DNA of 64,000 nucleotides from Candidatus Vondammii sp. HM_W22 (GTDB lineage: Bacteria > Pseudomonadota > Gammaproteobacteria > Chromatiales > Chromatiaceae). Below, one piece after another: positions 28,115 to 37,021 of the stretch (the stretch's first letter is position 1; every line of letters begins with the position of its first letter). The DNA is taken from the NCBI RefSeq assembly GCF_022530855.2, contig NZ_CP099567.1, positions 682,001 through 746,000 of the forward strand, given 5' to 3'. The position numbers were made by a program, and so were the translations under genes. The notes under the pieces are model-generated. The model had not been told where the DNA came from, did not search any database, and saw only the letters and a program-made list of their open reading frames with translations.

Positions 28115-29359
28115 ATGGCAAAACCGATGCACGATACCCCCATGCTTGACCAGTTGGAGAGCGGCCCTTGGCCGAGCTTCATTACCGGTATCAAGCGCCT
28201 GGCTGAAAACAATGACATGGCTGTTGATCTGCTGGGTCAGCTGGAAACCTCTTACCAGACCCGCAAGGGCTACTGGAAAGGCGGTACCGTCGGTGTCATC
28301 GGTTACGGTGGTGGTGTAATCCCCCGTTTTACCGAACTGAAGGATGATGAGGGCAACCCACTGTTTCCGGCTGCTGCCGAGATGCATACCATCCGCATCA
28401 TGCCGCCTCCAGGCCTGCACTATGATACCGGTACCCTGCGCAAATTCTGCGATATCTGGGAGAAATACGGTACCGGCCTGATCTGTGCCCACGGCCAGTC
28501 CGGCGATATCATGTTCCAGGGTTGCGACTCTGCCAATGTTCAGCCTTTCTTCGATGAAATCAACAAAATTGGCTTTGATATGGGCGGAGCCGGTCCGGCT
28601 GTCCGTACCGGTATGTCCTGTGTCGGCGCTGCCCGTTGCGAGCAATCCAACTTCGATGAGGGCCGCACCCTGCGGGCTCTGGTCAACAACGCTCTGGATG
28701 ATCTGCACCGTCCGGCACTGCCATACAAGATGAAGTACAAAGTTTCCGGCTGCGCCAACGACTGCATGAACGCCATCCACCGTTCCGACTTTGCCGTGAT
28801 CGGCACTTGGCGTGATGATATGAAGGTCGACCAGAAAGAGGTGAAGAAGTATGTCGCCGATATGGGCCGCAAGAAAATGGTCGATAACGTCATCACCCGT
28901 TGCCCGACCAAGGCGCTATCGCTGAATGATGACGACACGCTGGAAGTGGACAATAAAAACTGTGTCCGCTGCATGCACTGTATCAATGTGATGACCAAGG
29001 CACTCTCTCCGGGCGACGACAAAGGTGTCAGTATTCTGATCGGCGGCAAGCGCACCCTGAAGATTGGCGATCTGCTGGGCACCGTGATCGTTCCTTTCCA
29101 CAAGCTGGAGAGCGATGAAGATTTCGAATGGATTGAAGAGCTGGCTACCGAGGTACTGGACTTCTTCGCTGAGAATGCGCTGGAGCACGAGCGTACCGGG
29201 GAGATGATCGAGCGCATCGGCCTGCAGAACTTCCTCGAAGGTATCGGCGTGGAGATCGATCCGAACATGATATCCCAGCCTCGTACCAACCCTTATGTCC
29301 GTATGGATGAGTGGGATGAAGAGGTGGCCAAGTGGGAAGAGCGTAAAGCCGCTCAGTAA
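28115..29359 (+). CDS. dsrA: DsrA, reverse sulfite reductase alpha subunit
   Basis: DsrA forms the cytoplasmic A2B2 siroheme enzyme that oxidises sulfane sulfur to sulfite in sulfur oxidisers. The 414-residue protein has the siroheme-[4Fe-4S] ligands as C169VGAARC and C213ANDC, and a ferredoxin-like domain with C283VRCMHC. Substrate-binding basic residues lie around YKMKYKVSG. The start follows GGGAGA. It is the first gene of the operon. Presence of dsrL and dsrEFH shows the oxidative (reverse) type rather than the sulfate-reducer type. Confidence 0.97.
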   Translation: MAKPMHDTPMLDQLESGPWPSFITGIKRLAENNDMAVDLLGQLETSYQTRKGYWKGGTVGVIGYGGGVIPRFTELKDDEGNPLFPAAAEMHTIRIMPPPGLHYDTGTLRKFCDIWEKYGTGLICAHGQSGDIMFQGCDSANVQPFFDEINKIGFDMGGAGPAVRTGMSCVGAARCEQSNFDEGRTLRALVNNALDDLHRPALPYKMKYKVSGCANDCMNAIHRSDFAVIGTWRDDMKVDQKEVKKYVADMGRKKMVDNVITRCPTKALSLNDDDTLEVDNKNCVRCMHCINVMTKALSPGDDKGVSILIGGKRTLKIGDLLGTVIVPFHKLESDEDFEWIEELATEVLDFFAENALEHERTGEMIERIGLQNFLEGIGVEIDPNMISQPRTNPYVRMDEWDEEVAKWEERKAAQ

Positions 29360-29455
29360 CCTTTCTTAAGGTTATATACGCATATCTCCTGCCGGAACCC
29401 GGCGGGGGGGTGTGGAACAGAATTTTAGCATTCAATAGAGAATTTGGAGGTAAGC

Positions 29456-30529
29456 ATGGCTGAAGCACCTCGCATGCCCGACGAGATAGGTGTCAGGGAT
29501 ATTCAAGAGTTCCTGCATCCTGTGTTGAAAAAGAACTATGGCGATTGGAAATGGCATGATCGTCCACGCCCAGGTGTCCTGCACCACGTTGCCAATGGCG
29601 GCGACGAGGTTTGGACTGTTCGCGCCGGTACCGCACGGCAGATGGATCTTTTCACTATCCGTACCCTGATGGATATTGCCGATGACTTTGCAGAAGGCTA
29701 TGTCCGCTTCACTATCCGCTCAAACATCGAGTTCATGGTCAGTGAAGAGTCCAAGGTACAGCCGCTGATCGACGAGTTGACCAAGCATGGTTTCCCAATT
29801 GGTGGTACCGGTAACTCTGTATCAAACATATCCCACACTCAGGGCTGGTTACACTGTGATATCCCGGGTACTGATGCCTCTGGTGTTGTCAAGGCGCTGA
29901 TGGATGAGTTGATTCATGAGTTTACCCATGAAGAGATGCCGAACCGCGTTCGTCTTACCTCTTCCTGCTGTCAGATCAACTGCGGCGGCCAAGGTGATAT
30001 CGCGATCAATATCCAGCACACCAAGCCACCAAAGATTGACCATAATCAGGTTGGTAATGTCTGTGAGCGTCCTACAGTAGTAGCTCGCTGCCCGGTTGCG
30101 GCTATTCGCCCTGCGGTGGTCAACGGCAAGCCTTCCCTCGAAGTGGATGAGCGTAAATGCATCTGCTGTGGCGCATGTTTCCCGCCTTGTCCTCCGATGC
30201 AGATCAACGATCCAGAGCACTCAAAGTTTGCGATCTGGGTTGGTGGCAAGCACTCCAACGCCCGTTCCAAACCTGCTTTCCATAAGCTGGTTGCATCCGG
30301 TGTTCCAAACAATCCGCCGCGCTGGCCAGAGGTGTCTGTGATCGTTAAGCAGATTCTCTTCGCCTATAAGGAAGATGCCAAGGATTGGGAGCGTATCGGT
30401 GAGTGGGCTGACCGCATTGGCTGGCCGAGCTTCTTCGAGAAGACCGGACTGCCTTTCACCAAGTACCACATCGATAACTGGCGTGGTGGTCGCGCGAACC
30501 TGAATGCTTCCGCACACATCCGCTTCTGA
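29456..30529 (+). CDS. dsrB: DsrB, reverse sulfite reductase beta subunit
   Basis: DsrB is the second subunit of the siroheme sulfite reductase. The 357-residue product has the cluster motif SSCCQINCGGQGDIAIN, the preserved RCPVAAIRP segment, and a ferredoxin domain with CICCGACFPPCPPMQI. The true start is the ATG at 29456 (MAEAPRMPDE), which has a good GGAGG site; an upstream in-frame ATG at 29444 is inside the ribosome-binding site. It lies 96 bp after dsrA. Confidence 0.97.
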   Translation: MAEAPRMPDEIGVRDIQEFLHPVLKKNYGDWKWHDRPRPGVLHHVANGGDEVWTVRAGTARQMDLFTIRTLMDIADDFAEGYVRFTIRSNIEFMVSEESKVQPLIDELTKHGFPIGGTGNSVSNISHTQGWLHCDIPGTDASGVVKALMDELIHEFTHEEMPNRVRLTSSCCQINCGGQGDIAINIQHTKPPKIDHNQVGNVCERPTVVARCPVAAIRPAVVNGKPSLEVDERKCICCGACFPPCPPMQINDPEHSKFAIWVGGKHSNARSKPAFHKLVASGVPNNPPRWPEVSVIVKQILFAYKEDAKDWERIGEWADRIGWPSFFEKTGLPFTKYHIDNWRGGRANLNASAHIRF

Positions 30530-30560
30530 TTCAGTGGATCTATAACCTAAGGGATAGCAA

Positions 30561-30953
30561 ATGAAATTTGCGATTCAGATAAATGAAGGGCCGTATCAGC
30601 ATCAAGCGTCTGATTCTGCCTATATGTTCACCAAGGCCGCCTTGGAGAAGGGACATGAGATTTTTCGTATTTTTTTTTACCATGACGGTGTTGGCAACAG
30701 CACCCGCTTGACCACGCCGCCTCAGGATGATCGCAATATCGTTGAGCGCTGGGCAGAACTTGCCGAGAAGTACGAATTGGATATGGTCGTCTGTGTGGCT
30801 GCGGCACAGCGTCGTGGTGTGGTGGATGATGGCGAAGCCGAGCGTAACGGCAAAGATGCCACCAATATCCATCCCAGGTTCCGGATTTCCGGTCTGGGGC
30901 AGCTGGTTGAAGCCGCTGTCCAGTCCGACCGGCTAATGGTCTTTGGCGATTGA
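30561..30953 (+). CDS. dsrE: DsrE, sulfurtransferase subunit
   Basis: DsrE is the catalytic subunit of the DsrE2F2H2 hexamer, which passes sulfur to DsrC. The 130-residue protein has the DsrE/TusD fold: MKFAIQINEGPYQHQASDSA at the start, FRIFFYHDGVGN, and the active Cys in MVVCVAAAQRRGV. It lies just after dsrB and before dsrF. Length is as in other sulfur oxidisers. Confidence 0.95.
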   Translation: MKFAIQINEGPYQHQASDSAYMFTKAALEKGHEIFRIFFYHDGVGNSTRLTTPPQDDRNIVERWAELAEKYELDMVVCVAAAQRRGVVDDGEAERNGKDATNIHPRFRISGLGQLVEAAVQSDRLMVFGD

Positions 30954-30971
30954 GCGCAGGAGTATTGGATT

Positions 30972-31379
30972 ATGTCTGAAATTAAAAAGTTCCTGTACCT
31001 TAACCGTCGCGCTCCCTATGGCACTATCTACGCTTGGGAATCCCTTGAGGTGGTGCTGATTGGTGCTGCTTTCGACCAGGATGTCAGCCTCGCTTTCCTG
31101 GATGATGGCGTGTATCAGATCGTCAAAGGTCAGAATACGGCTGAAGTGGGGATGAAGAACTTCTCGCCTACTTATTCTGCACTGGGTGACTATGAAGTAA
31201 CCAAACTCTATGTGGAGAAGGAGTCTCTGGAAGAGCGTGGTCTCACTATCGATGATTTGATGCCTCTCAAGTGGGAGGATGAGGATGAGGATTGGGCCGA
31301 AAAGGATTCAATCCGCCTCGTCAGCCGTGCTGAGTTGGCTAAGATGATGCAAGACCAAGACGTTGTCTTTGGTTTCTGA
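30972..31379 (+). CDS. dsrF: DsrF, sulfurtransferase subunit
   Basis: DsrF is the TusC-like subunit of DsrEFH. The 135-residue protein reads FLYLNRRAPYGTIYAWESLE at the start and DQDVSLAFLDDGVYQIVKGQ in the centre, both family signatures. No cysteine is present, consistent with a structural rather than sulfur-carrying role. Confidence 0.95.
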   Translation: MSEIKKFLYLNRRAPYGTIYAWESLEVVLIGAAFDQDVSLAFLDDGVYQIVKGQNTAEVGMKNFSPTYSALGDYEVTKLYVEKESLEERGLTIDDLMPLKWEDEDEDWAEKDSIRLVSRAELAKMMQDQDVVFGF

Positions 31380-31395
31380 GGAGTAGGTTGCTGTC

Positions 31396-31701
31396 ATGAG
31401 TGAATTGCATACTGTAAATAAATCGCCTTTTGAGAAGAACTCCTTTGACAGCTGTCTTGGGCATGCGCTCGAAGGCAGTGCTGTTCTGCTGTTTGAGGAT
31501 GGTGTCTATGCTGTTATGAAAGGCACAGTTGTAGAAGAGAAAGTGAAATCTGCCCAGGGTGTGAAGTTTTATGCACTGGGACCTGATATGAAAGCCCGTG
31601 GCCTCCCAGAGGAGCGGTTAATTGATGGGGTGGAGGTCGTGGACTATGCCGGGTTTGTCGACCTTGCGGCAGAGTACGGCAAAGTGGTGCCCTGGGTCTG
31701 A
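31396..31701 (+). CDS. dsrH: DsrH, sulfurtransferase subunit
   Basis: DsrH is the TusB-like subunit of DsrEFH. The 101-residue product has SFDSCLGHALEGSAVLLFED with the conserved Cys, then GVYAVMKGTV. The C-terminus is DLAAEYGKVVPWV. It lies 16 bp after dsrF and 48 bp before dsrC. Confidence 0.94.
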   Translation: MSELHTVNKSPFEKNSFDSCLGHALEGSAVLLFEDGVYAVMKGTVVEEKVKSAQGVKFYALGPDMKARGLPEERLIDGVEVVDYAGFVDLAAEYGKVVPWV

Positions 31702-31749
31702 CCCTGATACACAATTTTTTATTCCCTGGATAATTTAGGAGACAATATT

Positions 31750-32082
31750 ATGTCTATTGAAGCAGACGGCAAGACTTTTGAGACTGATGAGGAAGGTTAT
31801 CTGGTTAACCTCAGTGAGTGGATTCCAACTATCGCTGATGTGATGGCCAAGGAAGACGATCTGGAGCTGACCGATGAGCATTGGGATATCATCACCTTCC
31901 TGCGTGAGTACTATGAAGAGTATCAGATTGCTCCTGCCGTACGCGTTCTGACCAAAGCTGTCGGCAAGAAACTGGGCAAAGAGAAAGGTAACAGCAAGTA
32001 CCTGTACGCGCTGTTTCCCTATGGTCCTGGCAAGCAGGCTTGCCGTTTTGCCGGGTTGCCTAAGCCTACTGGTTGTATCTAA
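31750..32082 (+). CDS. dsrC: DsrC, sulfur-carrier protein
   Basis: DsrC carries sulfur as a persulfide or trisulfide between DsrEFH, DsrAB and DsrK. The 110-residue protein ends PGKQACRFAGLPKPTGCI. The two cysteines, C98 and C109, are separated by 10 residues exactly as in DsrC proper. The N-terminal half (GYLVNLSEWIPTIADVMAKE) is the family helix-turn region. AGGAGAC precedes the start. It is a paralog of the cysteine-free rspA at 25435. Confidence 0.97.
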   Translation: MSIEADGKTFETDEEGYLVNLSEWIPTIADVMAKEDDLELTDEHWDIITFLREYYEEYQIAPAVRVLTKAVGKKLGKEKGNSKYLYALFPYGPGKQACRFAGLPKPTGCI

Positions 32083-32094
32083 GCCGATCTGAAT

Positions 32095-32131
32095 CACCCG
32101 GGAGGAGAATTTTCCTCCTCCCGGGTGTTTT
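32095..32131 (+). terminator. Strong hairpin between dsrC and dsrM
   Basis: CACCCGGGAGGAG pairs perfectly with CTCCTCCCGGGTG (13 bp, loop AATTTTC), followed by TTTT. This has the shape of an intrinsic terminator but with a short T-run, so it probably lets some transcripts through. It would leave more dsrABEFHC mRNA than dsrMKLJOP mRNA, or protect the 3' end of a processed dsrC message. Confidence 0.75.
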
Positions 32132-32154
32132 AAACCTTTGAGGATTGCAGGGAC

Positions 32155-32886
32155 ATGTCAACTGCTTACGCATTGCTGTTTATCGTGTCGGCCATAGTAC
32201 TTGTACTGGGCGTGGCGAGGAAAATGATTCAGTACGCGAGGATACCTGCTCCATTAAAAATTCCTACCACACCGGCGCCGGTTACCCGCTCCGGAGTGGT
32301 TCTTCGCATGTTCCGTGAAGTGGTGTTCTTCGAGAGCCTTTTCAAGGGAACCAAATGGACCTGGATCTTCTCCTGGATGTTCCATATGGGATTGCTCCTG
32401 GTTCTGCTGCGCCATATGCGCTATTTCATGGATCCTGTCTGGCTCCCTATAGAATTGATTCAGCCTTTCGGCGTTTATGCCGGATTTGCCATGGTGGCAG
32501 GCTTGGGCGGACTGTTCTTGCGACGCATCTTTGTTGATCGGGTGCGCTATATCTCTGCCCCATCAGACTACCTTTGGTTGATCTTGCTTGGTTTTATCGG
32601 TTTTAGTGGCTTGATGATGAAGTTCGTCGCCCATACCGATATTGTGATGGTCAAGCAGTATTTTACTGGTCTCCTCTCTTTCAGTATTGGAGCACTGCCA
32701 GTTGATTTCCCACTTATCGTACACCTGGTGCTGGTTGCGATTCTTATGCTTCTTTTCCCTTTCAGCAAACTGCTTCATGCGCCGGGCATATTCTTTAGCC
32801 CGAGTCGTAATCAGGTGGATAACCCACGTGAGAAGCGGCATATCGCCCCTTGGGCGAAGGCGCTGGAAGAGAAAGAACAAGGTTAA
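32155..32886 (+). CDS. dsrM: DsrM, membrane cytochrome b of DsrMKJOP
   Basis: DsrM is a NarI-like diheme cytochrome b subunit of the DsrMKJOP transmembrane complex. The 243-residue protein has about five hydrophobic segments: LLFIVSAIVLVLGVARKM at the start, then WIFSWMFHMGLLLVLLRHMR, LGGLFLRRIF, YLWLILLGFIGFSGLMMKF, and LVLVAILMLLFPFSKLLHAP. Conserved His residues are in FHMG, LRHM and LLHAP. It starts after the hairpin and 24 bp before dsrK. Confidence 0.95.
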   Translation: MSTAYALLFIVSAIVLVLGVARKMIQYARIPAPLKIPTTPAPVTRSGVVLRMFREVVFFESLFKGTKWTWIFSWMFHMGLLLVLLRHMRYFMDPVWLPIELIQPFGVYAGFAMVAGLGGLFLRRIFVDRVRYISAPSDYLWLILLGFIGFSGLMMKFVAHTDIVMVKQYFTGLLSFSIGALPVDFPLIVHLVLVAILMLLFPFSKLLHAPGIFFSPSRNQVDNPREKRHIAPWAKALEEKEQG

Positions 32887-32910
32887 CCTGGGCCGCGAAG
32901 AGGGCATTAC

Positions 32911-34446
32911 ATGGCTAAGGCAAAATTCGAAACCCCGGAACTCCATGAATATGTGGATGTACCGGAAGTCGTTGAAGGCACAATGGCAGGGCTTAAGGCA
33001 TTTATTGCCAAGCCTGATCACAATACCGATTTGGGTTTTCCCGCTGAGCTGGTAGATGATTGGCACGCCAAAACACTGGAAAAGCTGGACGATCTGCGCT
33101 CACGTTATCGGTCACTCCAGGTCTATCTTGATATCTGCGTCAAGTGTGGTGCCTGCACTGATAAGTGCCACTACTTTCTTGGTACCAAAGACCCGAAAAA
33201 CATGCCGGTGGGCCGTCAGGATCTGCTGCGCAAGGTCTATCGCCGCTACTTCACCTTTGCGGGTAAATATTTCCCGAAACTGGTGGGTGCAACGGATCTG
33301 ACCCGGGAGACCCTGGATGAGTGGTACAGCTACTACCATCAATGCTCCCAGTGCCGCCGTTGTTCAGTCTTCTGTCCCTTCGGTATCGATACCGCAGAGA
33401 TCTCCATGGCTGCACGCGAGATTCTTGACAGCATCGGATACGGCCAGAAGTACTGTAATGAAATCATCGCCAAGGTGCATAAGATAGGCAACAATCTTGG
33501 ATTACCCGGACCGGCCATTGAAAATACTCTGGAGGGGCTGGAAGAGGATATTGAGGAAGAGACCGGGATTGTCGTCAAACTCCCGTTGGATGTGAAGGGT
33601 GCCGATATTCTTCTGGTAACGCCTTCTGCCGACTTCTTTGCCGAACCCCACGTGGACGGTCTCATCGGCTACGCAAAAGTATTCCATGAGTCCGGTATTA
33701 GCTGGACCATGAGTACCACCGCTTCAGAAGCGGGTAATTTCGGCATGTTCATCGGTAGCTACGAGAATATGCGCCGGGTTTCCATGCGAATCCGCCAGGC
33801 GGCGCTGGAGCTGGGTGTCAAGCGTATCGTCTTCGGTGAGTGCGGCCATGCATGGCGCATTGCCTACTCCTTCCTGAATACTCTGGCTGGTCCTTTTGAA
33901 TTTCTGGATCCGGATTATCCGGTACCCCAGCATATCTGCGAGTTCACCCATGATCTGATTGAGCGGGGAAAACTGAATCTGGACAAGTCTCGCAATGATC
34001 ACATGACGCTCACCTACCACGACTCTTGTAACGTAGCCCGGGCCAGTCGTATGGGAGACAAGCCCGGTGGTCAGTTTGAGATACCCCGCGCGATTATCAA
34101 GGCAGTCTGCAACAACTTTGTGGATATGAAGCATGACACTATCGAAGAACGCACATACTGCTGTGGTGGTGGTGGTGGTCTGCTCACAGATGATCTGATG
34201 GAGATCCGAGTCAAGGGTGCCATGCCCCGCATGACGGAACTGAAAAACGTTATTGAGCAGGAAGGGGTCACCCACATGGCGGCGATCTGCGCTATCTGCA
34301 AGAGTCAGTTTACTAAGGTTTTGCCCTATTTCGGCATGGATATGGACCAGATAGTCTGTGTTCACCAGTTATTAAGTAATGCCATCATTCTGACCGGACA
34401 GAAAATGGACGGGGATGATGAAGAGGGTGCCGAAGAAGAAGCGTGA
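32911..34446 (+). CDS. dsrK: DsrK, HdrD-like iron-sulfur protein
   Basis: DsrK is the cytoplasmic catalytic subunit of DsrMKJOP and is thought to oxidise or reduce the DsrC C-terminal thiols. The 511-residue product has two [4Fe-4S] motifs, C76VKCGACTDKC and CSQCRRCSVFCPF. A C-terminal CCG domain includes YCCGGGGGLLTDDL (C417-C418), which binds the noncubane cluster in HdrB/HdrD relatives. It has no membrane segment and would bind via DsrM. Confidence 0.96.
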   Translation: MAKAKFETPELHEYVDVPEVVEGTMAGLKAFIAKPDHNTDLGFPAELVDDWHAKTLEKLDDLRSRYRSLQVYLDICVKCGACTDKCHYFLGTKDPKNMPVGRQDLLRKVYRRYFTFAGKYFPKLVGATDLTRETLDEWYSYYHQCSQCRRCSVFCPFGIDTAEISMAAREILDSIGYGQKYCNEIIAKVHKIGNNLGLPGPAIENTLEGLEEDIEEETGIVVKLPLDVKGADILLVTPSADFFAEPHVDGLIGYAKVFHESGISWTMSTTASEAGNFGMFIGSYENMRRVSMRIRQAALELGVKRIVFGECGHAWRIAYSFLNTLAGPFEFLDPDYPVPQHICEFTHDLIERGKLNLDKSRNDHMTLTYHDSCNVARASRMGDKPGGQFEIPRAIIKAVCNNFVDMKHDTIEERTYCCGGGGGLLTDDLMEIRVKGAMPRMTELKNVIEQEGVTHMAAICAICKSQFTKVLPYFGMDMDQIVCVHQLLSNAIILTGQKMDGDDEEGAEEEA

Positions 34447-34539
34447 CGGAGCGGCTTGAGTGAAATCGTGCCGTTGACTGCAGTAGTGGGTCGACGGAGT
34501 TTTAAGAATTTTATATTTAGGCTTAATGGAGACTAGAGT

Positions 34540-36486
34540 ATGGCGACTCCTACTGATGAGATGAAAAGTACCTTAAACTACCGTCGATACGATGAAGGCG
34601 ACGGCCAGTGGGATGACTTCAGCGAATTAATTTTCGTTCAGGACACCTCTCACAAGTGCCCTACCTACATCCATAAAACACCACCCTGTCAGGGTAGTTG
34701 TCCATCGGGTGAAGATATTCGCGGCTATCTGGCAATTGCCCGTGGCCAGGAGAAACCGCCAGAGGGTGTGGCGTGGGAAGAGTACGCTTTCCAGCGTTCA
34801 ACCGATGCAAACCCTTTCCCCTCGATGATGGGTCGCGTTTGTCCGGCACCTTGCCAGGATGGTTGTAACCGCAACGATGTGGAAGATTTCGTTGGTATCA
34901 ACTCAGTGGAGCAGTACATTGGCGACACCGCACTGGCCAATGGCTACAAATTCGAGGCTGAGGCAGATACTGGCAAGAAGGTCGCCATTGTCGGTGGTGG
35001 TCCTGCCGGTATGGCAGCCGCTTATCAGCTGCGTCGCATGGGCCATGCTGCTACGGTTTTTGAAAAAGACCCTCACCTGGGCGGCATGATGCGCTACGGC
35101 ATCCCCAACTATCGTATACCACGCGACAAACTGGCGGCAGAAATGCAGCGCATTGTTGACATGGGTGTTGAGGTTTGCACCGGTGTTCGCGTCGGCCAAG
35201 ATGTTCCTGTTGCCGATCTGGAAAAAGAGTACGATGCGATACTCTGGGCTCTGGGTTGTCAGAACGGACGTGGGCTTCCCATCGATGGTTGGGAAGGCAC
35301 TTCAAACTGTATCTCCGGTGTCGCCTTTCTTAAAGCCTTCAATGAAGGCCGGATGAAGGTGACCGGTAAAAAGATCATCTGTATCGGCGGTGGTGATACC
35401 TCTATCGATGTGATCTCCGTTACCCGGCGCCTTGGTTATAATGCTGCTGCCGGCAATCCTGAAGATGTTGTTGCCGACTTTAGCATCAACCACGATCAGG
35501 CGCTGGCGGATGCTGCTGAGCCAGCCGAGGCAACACTGACCTCACTGTTCACCAAAGACAAGATGTTTGCTGCAGAACATGAGATCCATGATGCTCTGCA
35601 CGAAGGTTGTGTCATCCTCGATGGTGTGATGCCGCTGGAAGTTATCCTTGGTGAAGATGGCCGTGCAACCGGCCTGAAAGTGTGTGATTGTACCATGGAC
35701 GGAATGAAGCCGATTCCGACCGAAGGCACTGAGCGTGTTCTTGAGGTGGATCTGATTGTGTCTGCGATTGGCCAGGGTGGTGATATGGAAGGCCTGGAAG
35801 ATATGGCCAATGATCGTAACCTGATCGATGCTGACAAATTCTATCAGGTACCCAGCAAGCCGGGCCATTTCGTCGCTGGCGATATTATCCGCCCACACCT
35901 GTTGACCACGGCAATCGGCCAGGCCTCTGTCGCGGTCGAGAGCATCGATCACTATATGAAGAGCGAAGAGCAGGCGAAACGGCCTAAAGTTGATGTTCAT
36001 CACTTTGACCTGATGAATAAGCTGCACGAAGCTGGGCTGGACCCAGAGCAGTTTGATTCTCATGATGGCGATCTTCGTGGTACTGCAAGCGCCAATTTTG
36101 CGGTGCACAATTTTGAAGATCGTTCAGCACAGGAGGTGGTTGGTTCCAGTGATCTGTTCCTTGGGCACTTCAGCTTCACTCCCCGGGTACTGCGGGGTGA
36201 AGATGTTCCCAGCGCAGATGATGTGCTCGGTCACTTCAATGAGCGTCTTATTTTGCTGAGCGAAGAGCAGGTGCAGGCTGAAGCCAAGCGTTGCATGAGT
36301 TGCGGCATGTGCTTTGAGTGTGACAACTGCGTTATTTTCTGCCCCCAGGATGCGGTGTTCAGGGTGAGAAAAGATGAGTCTACGACTGGCCGTTATGTCA
36401 ATACGGATTACAACAAATGTATCGGTTGCCATATCTGTAGCGACGTCTGCCCAACGGGTTATATTCAGATGGGTCTTGGTGAATAG
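34540..36486 (+). CDS. dsrL: DsrL, NAD(P)H-linked iron-sulfur flavoprotein
   Basis: DsrL is an iron-sulfur flavoprotein related to the small subunit of glutamate synthase. It carries electrons between DsrAB/DsrC and NAD(P)+ and is essential for sulfur oxidation. The 648-residue protein has an N-terminal cysteine cluster (HKTPPCQGSCPSGEDIRGYL), an FAD Rossmann motif (VAIVGGGPAGMAAAYQLRRM), an NAD(P)H motif (IICIGGGDTSIDVIS), and two C-terminal ferredoxin motifs (CMSCGMCFECDNCVIFCPQ; CIGCHICSDVCPTGYI). The order dsrK-dsrL-dsrJ is that of purple sulfur bacteria. Confidence 0.95.
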   Translation: MATPTDEMKSTLNYRRYDEGDGQWDDFSELIFVQDTSHKCPTYIHKTPPCQGSCPSGEDIRGYLAIARGQEKPPEGVAWEEYAFQRSTDANPFPSMMGRVCPAPCQDGCNRNDVEDFVGINSVEQYIGDTALANGYKFEAEADTGKKVAIVGGGPAGMAAAYQLRRMGHAATVFEKDPHLGGMMRYGIPNYRIPRDKLAAEMQRIVDMGVEVCTGVRVGQDVPVADLEKEYDAILWALGCQNGRGLPIDGWEGTSNCISGVAFLKAFNEGRMKVTGKKIICIGGGDTSIDVISVTRRLGYNAAAGNPEDVVADFSINHDQALADAAEPAEATLTSLFTKDKMFAAEHEIHDALHEGCVILDGVMPLEVILGEDGRATGLKVCDCTMDGMKPIPTEGTERVLEVDLIVSAIGQGGDMEGLEDMANDRNLIDADKFYQVPSKPGHFVAGDIIRPHLLTTAIGQASVAVESIDHYMKSEEQAKRPKVDVHHFDLMNKLHEAGLDPEQFDSHDGDLRGTASANFAVHNFEDRSAQEVVGSSDLFLGHFSFTPRVLRGEDVPSADDVLGHFNERLILLSEEQVQAEAKRCMSCGMCFECDNCVIFCPQDAVFRVRKDESTTGRYVNTDYNKCIGCHICSDVCPTGYIQMGLGE

Positions 36487-36494
36487 GAGCTGTA

Positions 36495-37019
36495 ATGCGT
36501 AGTTCTACTGGCATCAAGCGGTTGTTCGCCGGGCTGTTCGTGGGGATGCTGTTCGCAGCGCTCTCCACGGGTGCTCAGAGCGATTCAGCGGTTACCAAGG
36601 GTTCCAAGGCTGCTGGCCTGGATGCCTGTGTGGCGCCGACAGCAGAGATGCGTCGTAACCACATGGACTTTCTCAAGCATCAACGTGTTGAGACGGTACG
36701 AAAGGGTATCCGGGGTTCCAGGAATAGTCTTGCCGAATGCGTGGATTGTCATGCAGAGAAGGATGGCAGTGGTGGCTATCAGAAGATCAATGCGGAGGGG
36801 CAGTTCTGTGACTCCTGCCACAGCTACGTAGCGGTTAGTCTGGCCTGCTTCCAGTGCCATCGGAAGACGCCGGAAGAGAAGAGCTATTCACTGTTTCCCC
36901 TGGGCGATAGAATTGGACTGAACGGCTCTGTTCTGGGTCTGTTGCAGGGCGCAGATGGAATACCTGCACTGACAGCAGAAGAGTTGGCACATTTTCACGC
37001 AACGGCTCTGGGGGACTGA
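36495..37019 (+). CDS. dsrJ: DsrJ, periplasmic triheme cytochrome c
   Basis: DsrJ is the periplasmic cytochrome of DsrMKJOP. The 174-residue product has a hydrophobic N-terminal anchor/signal (LFAGLFVGMLFAALSTGAQS) and three heme motifs, CVDCH, CDSCH and CFQCH. The conserved Cys in LDACVAPTAEMRRNHM is the candidate axial Cys ligand reported in the family. It lies 9 bp after dsrL and 3 bp before dsrO. Confidence 0.95.
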   Translation: MRSSTGIKRLFAGLFVGMLFAALSTGAQSDSAVTKGSKAAGLDACVAPTAEMRRNHMDFLKHQRVETVRKGIRGSRNSLAECVDCHAEKDGSGGYQKINAEGQFCDSCHSYVAVSLACFQCHRKTPEEKSYSLFPLGDRIGLNGSVLGLLQGADGIPALTAEELAHFHATALGD

Positions 37020-37021
37020 TC

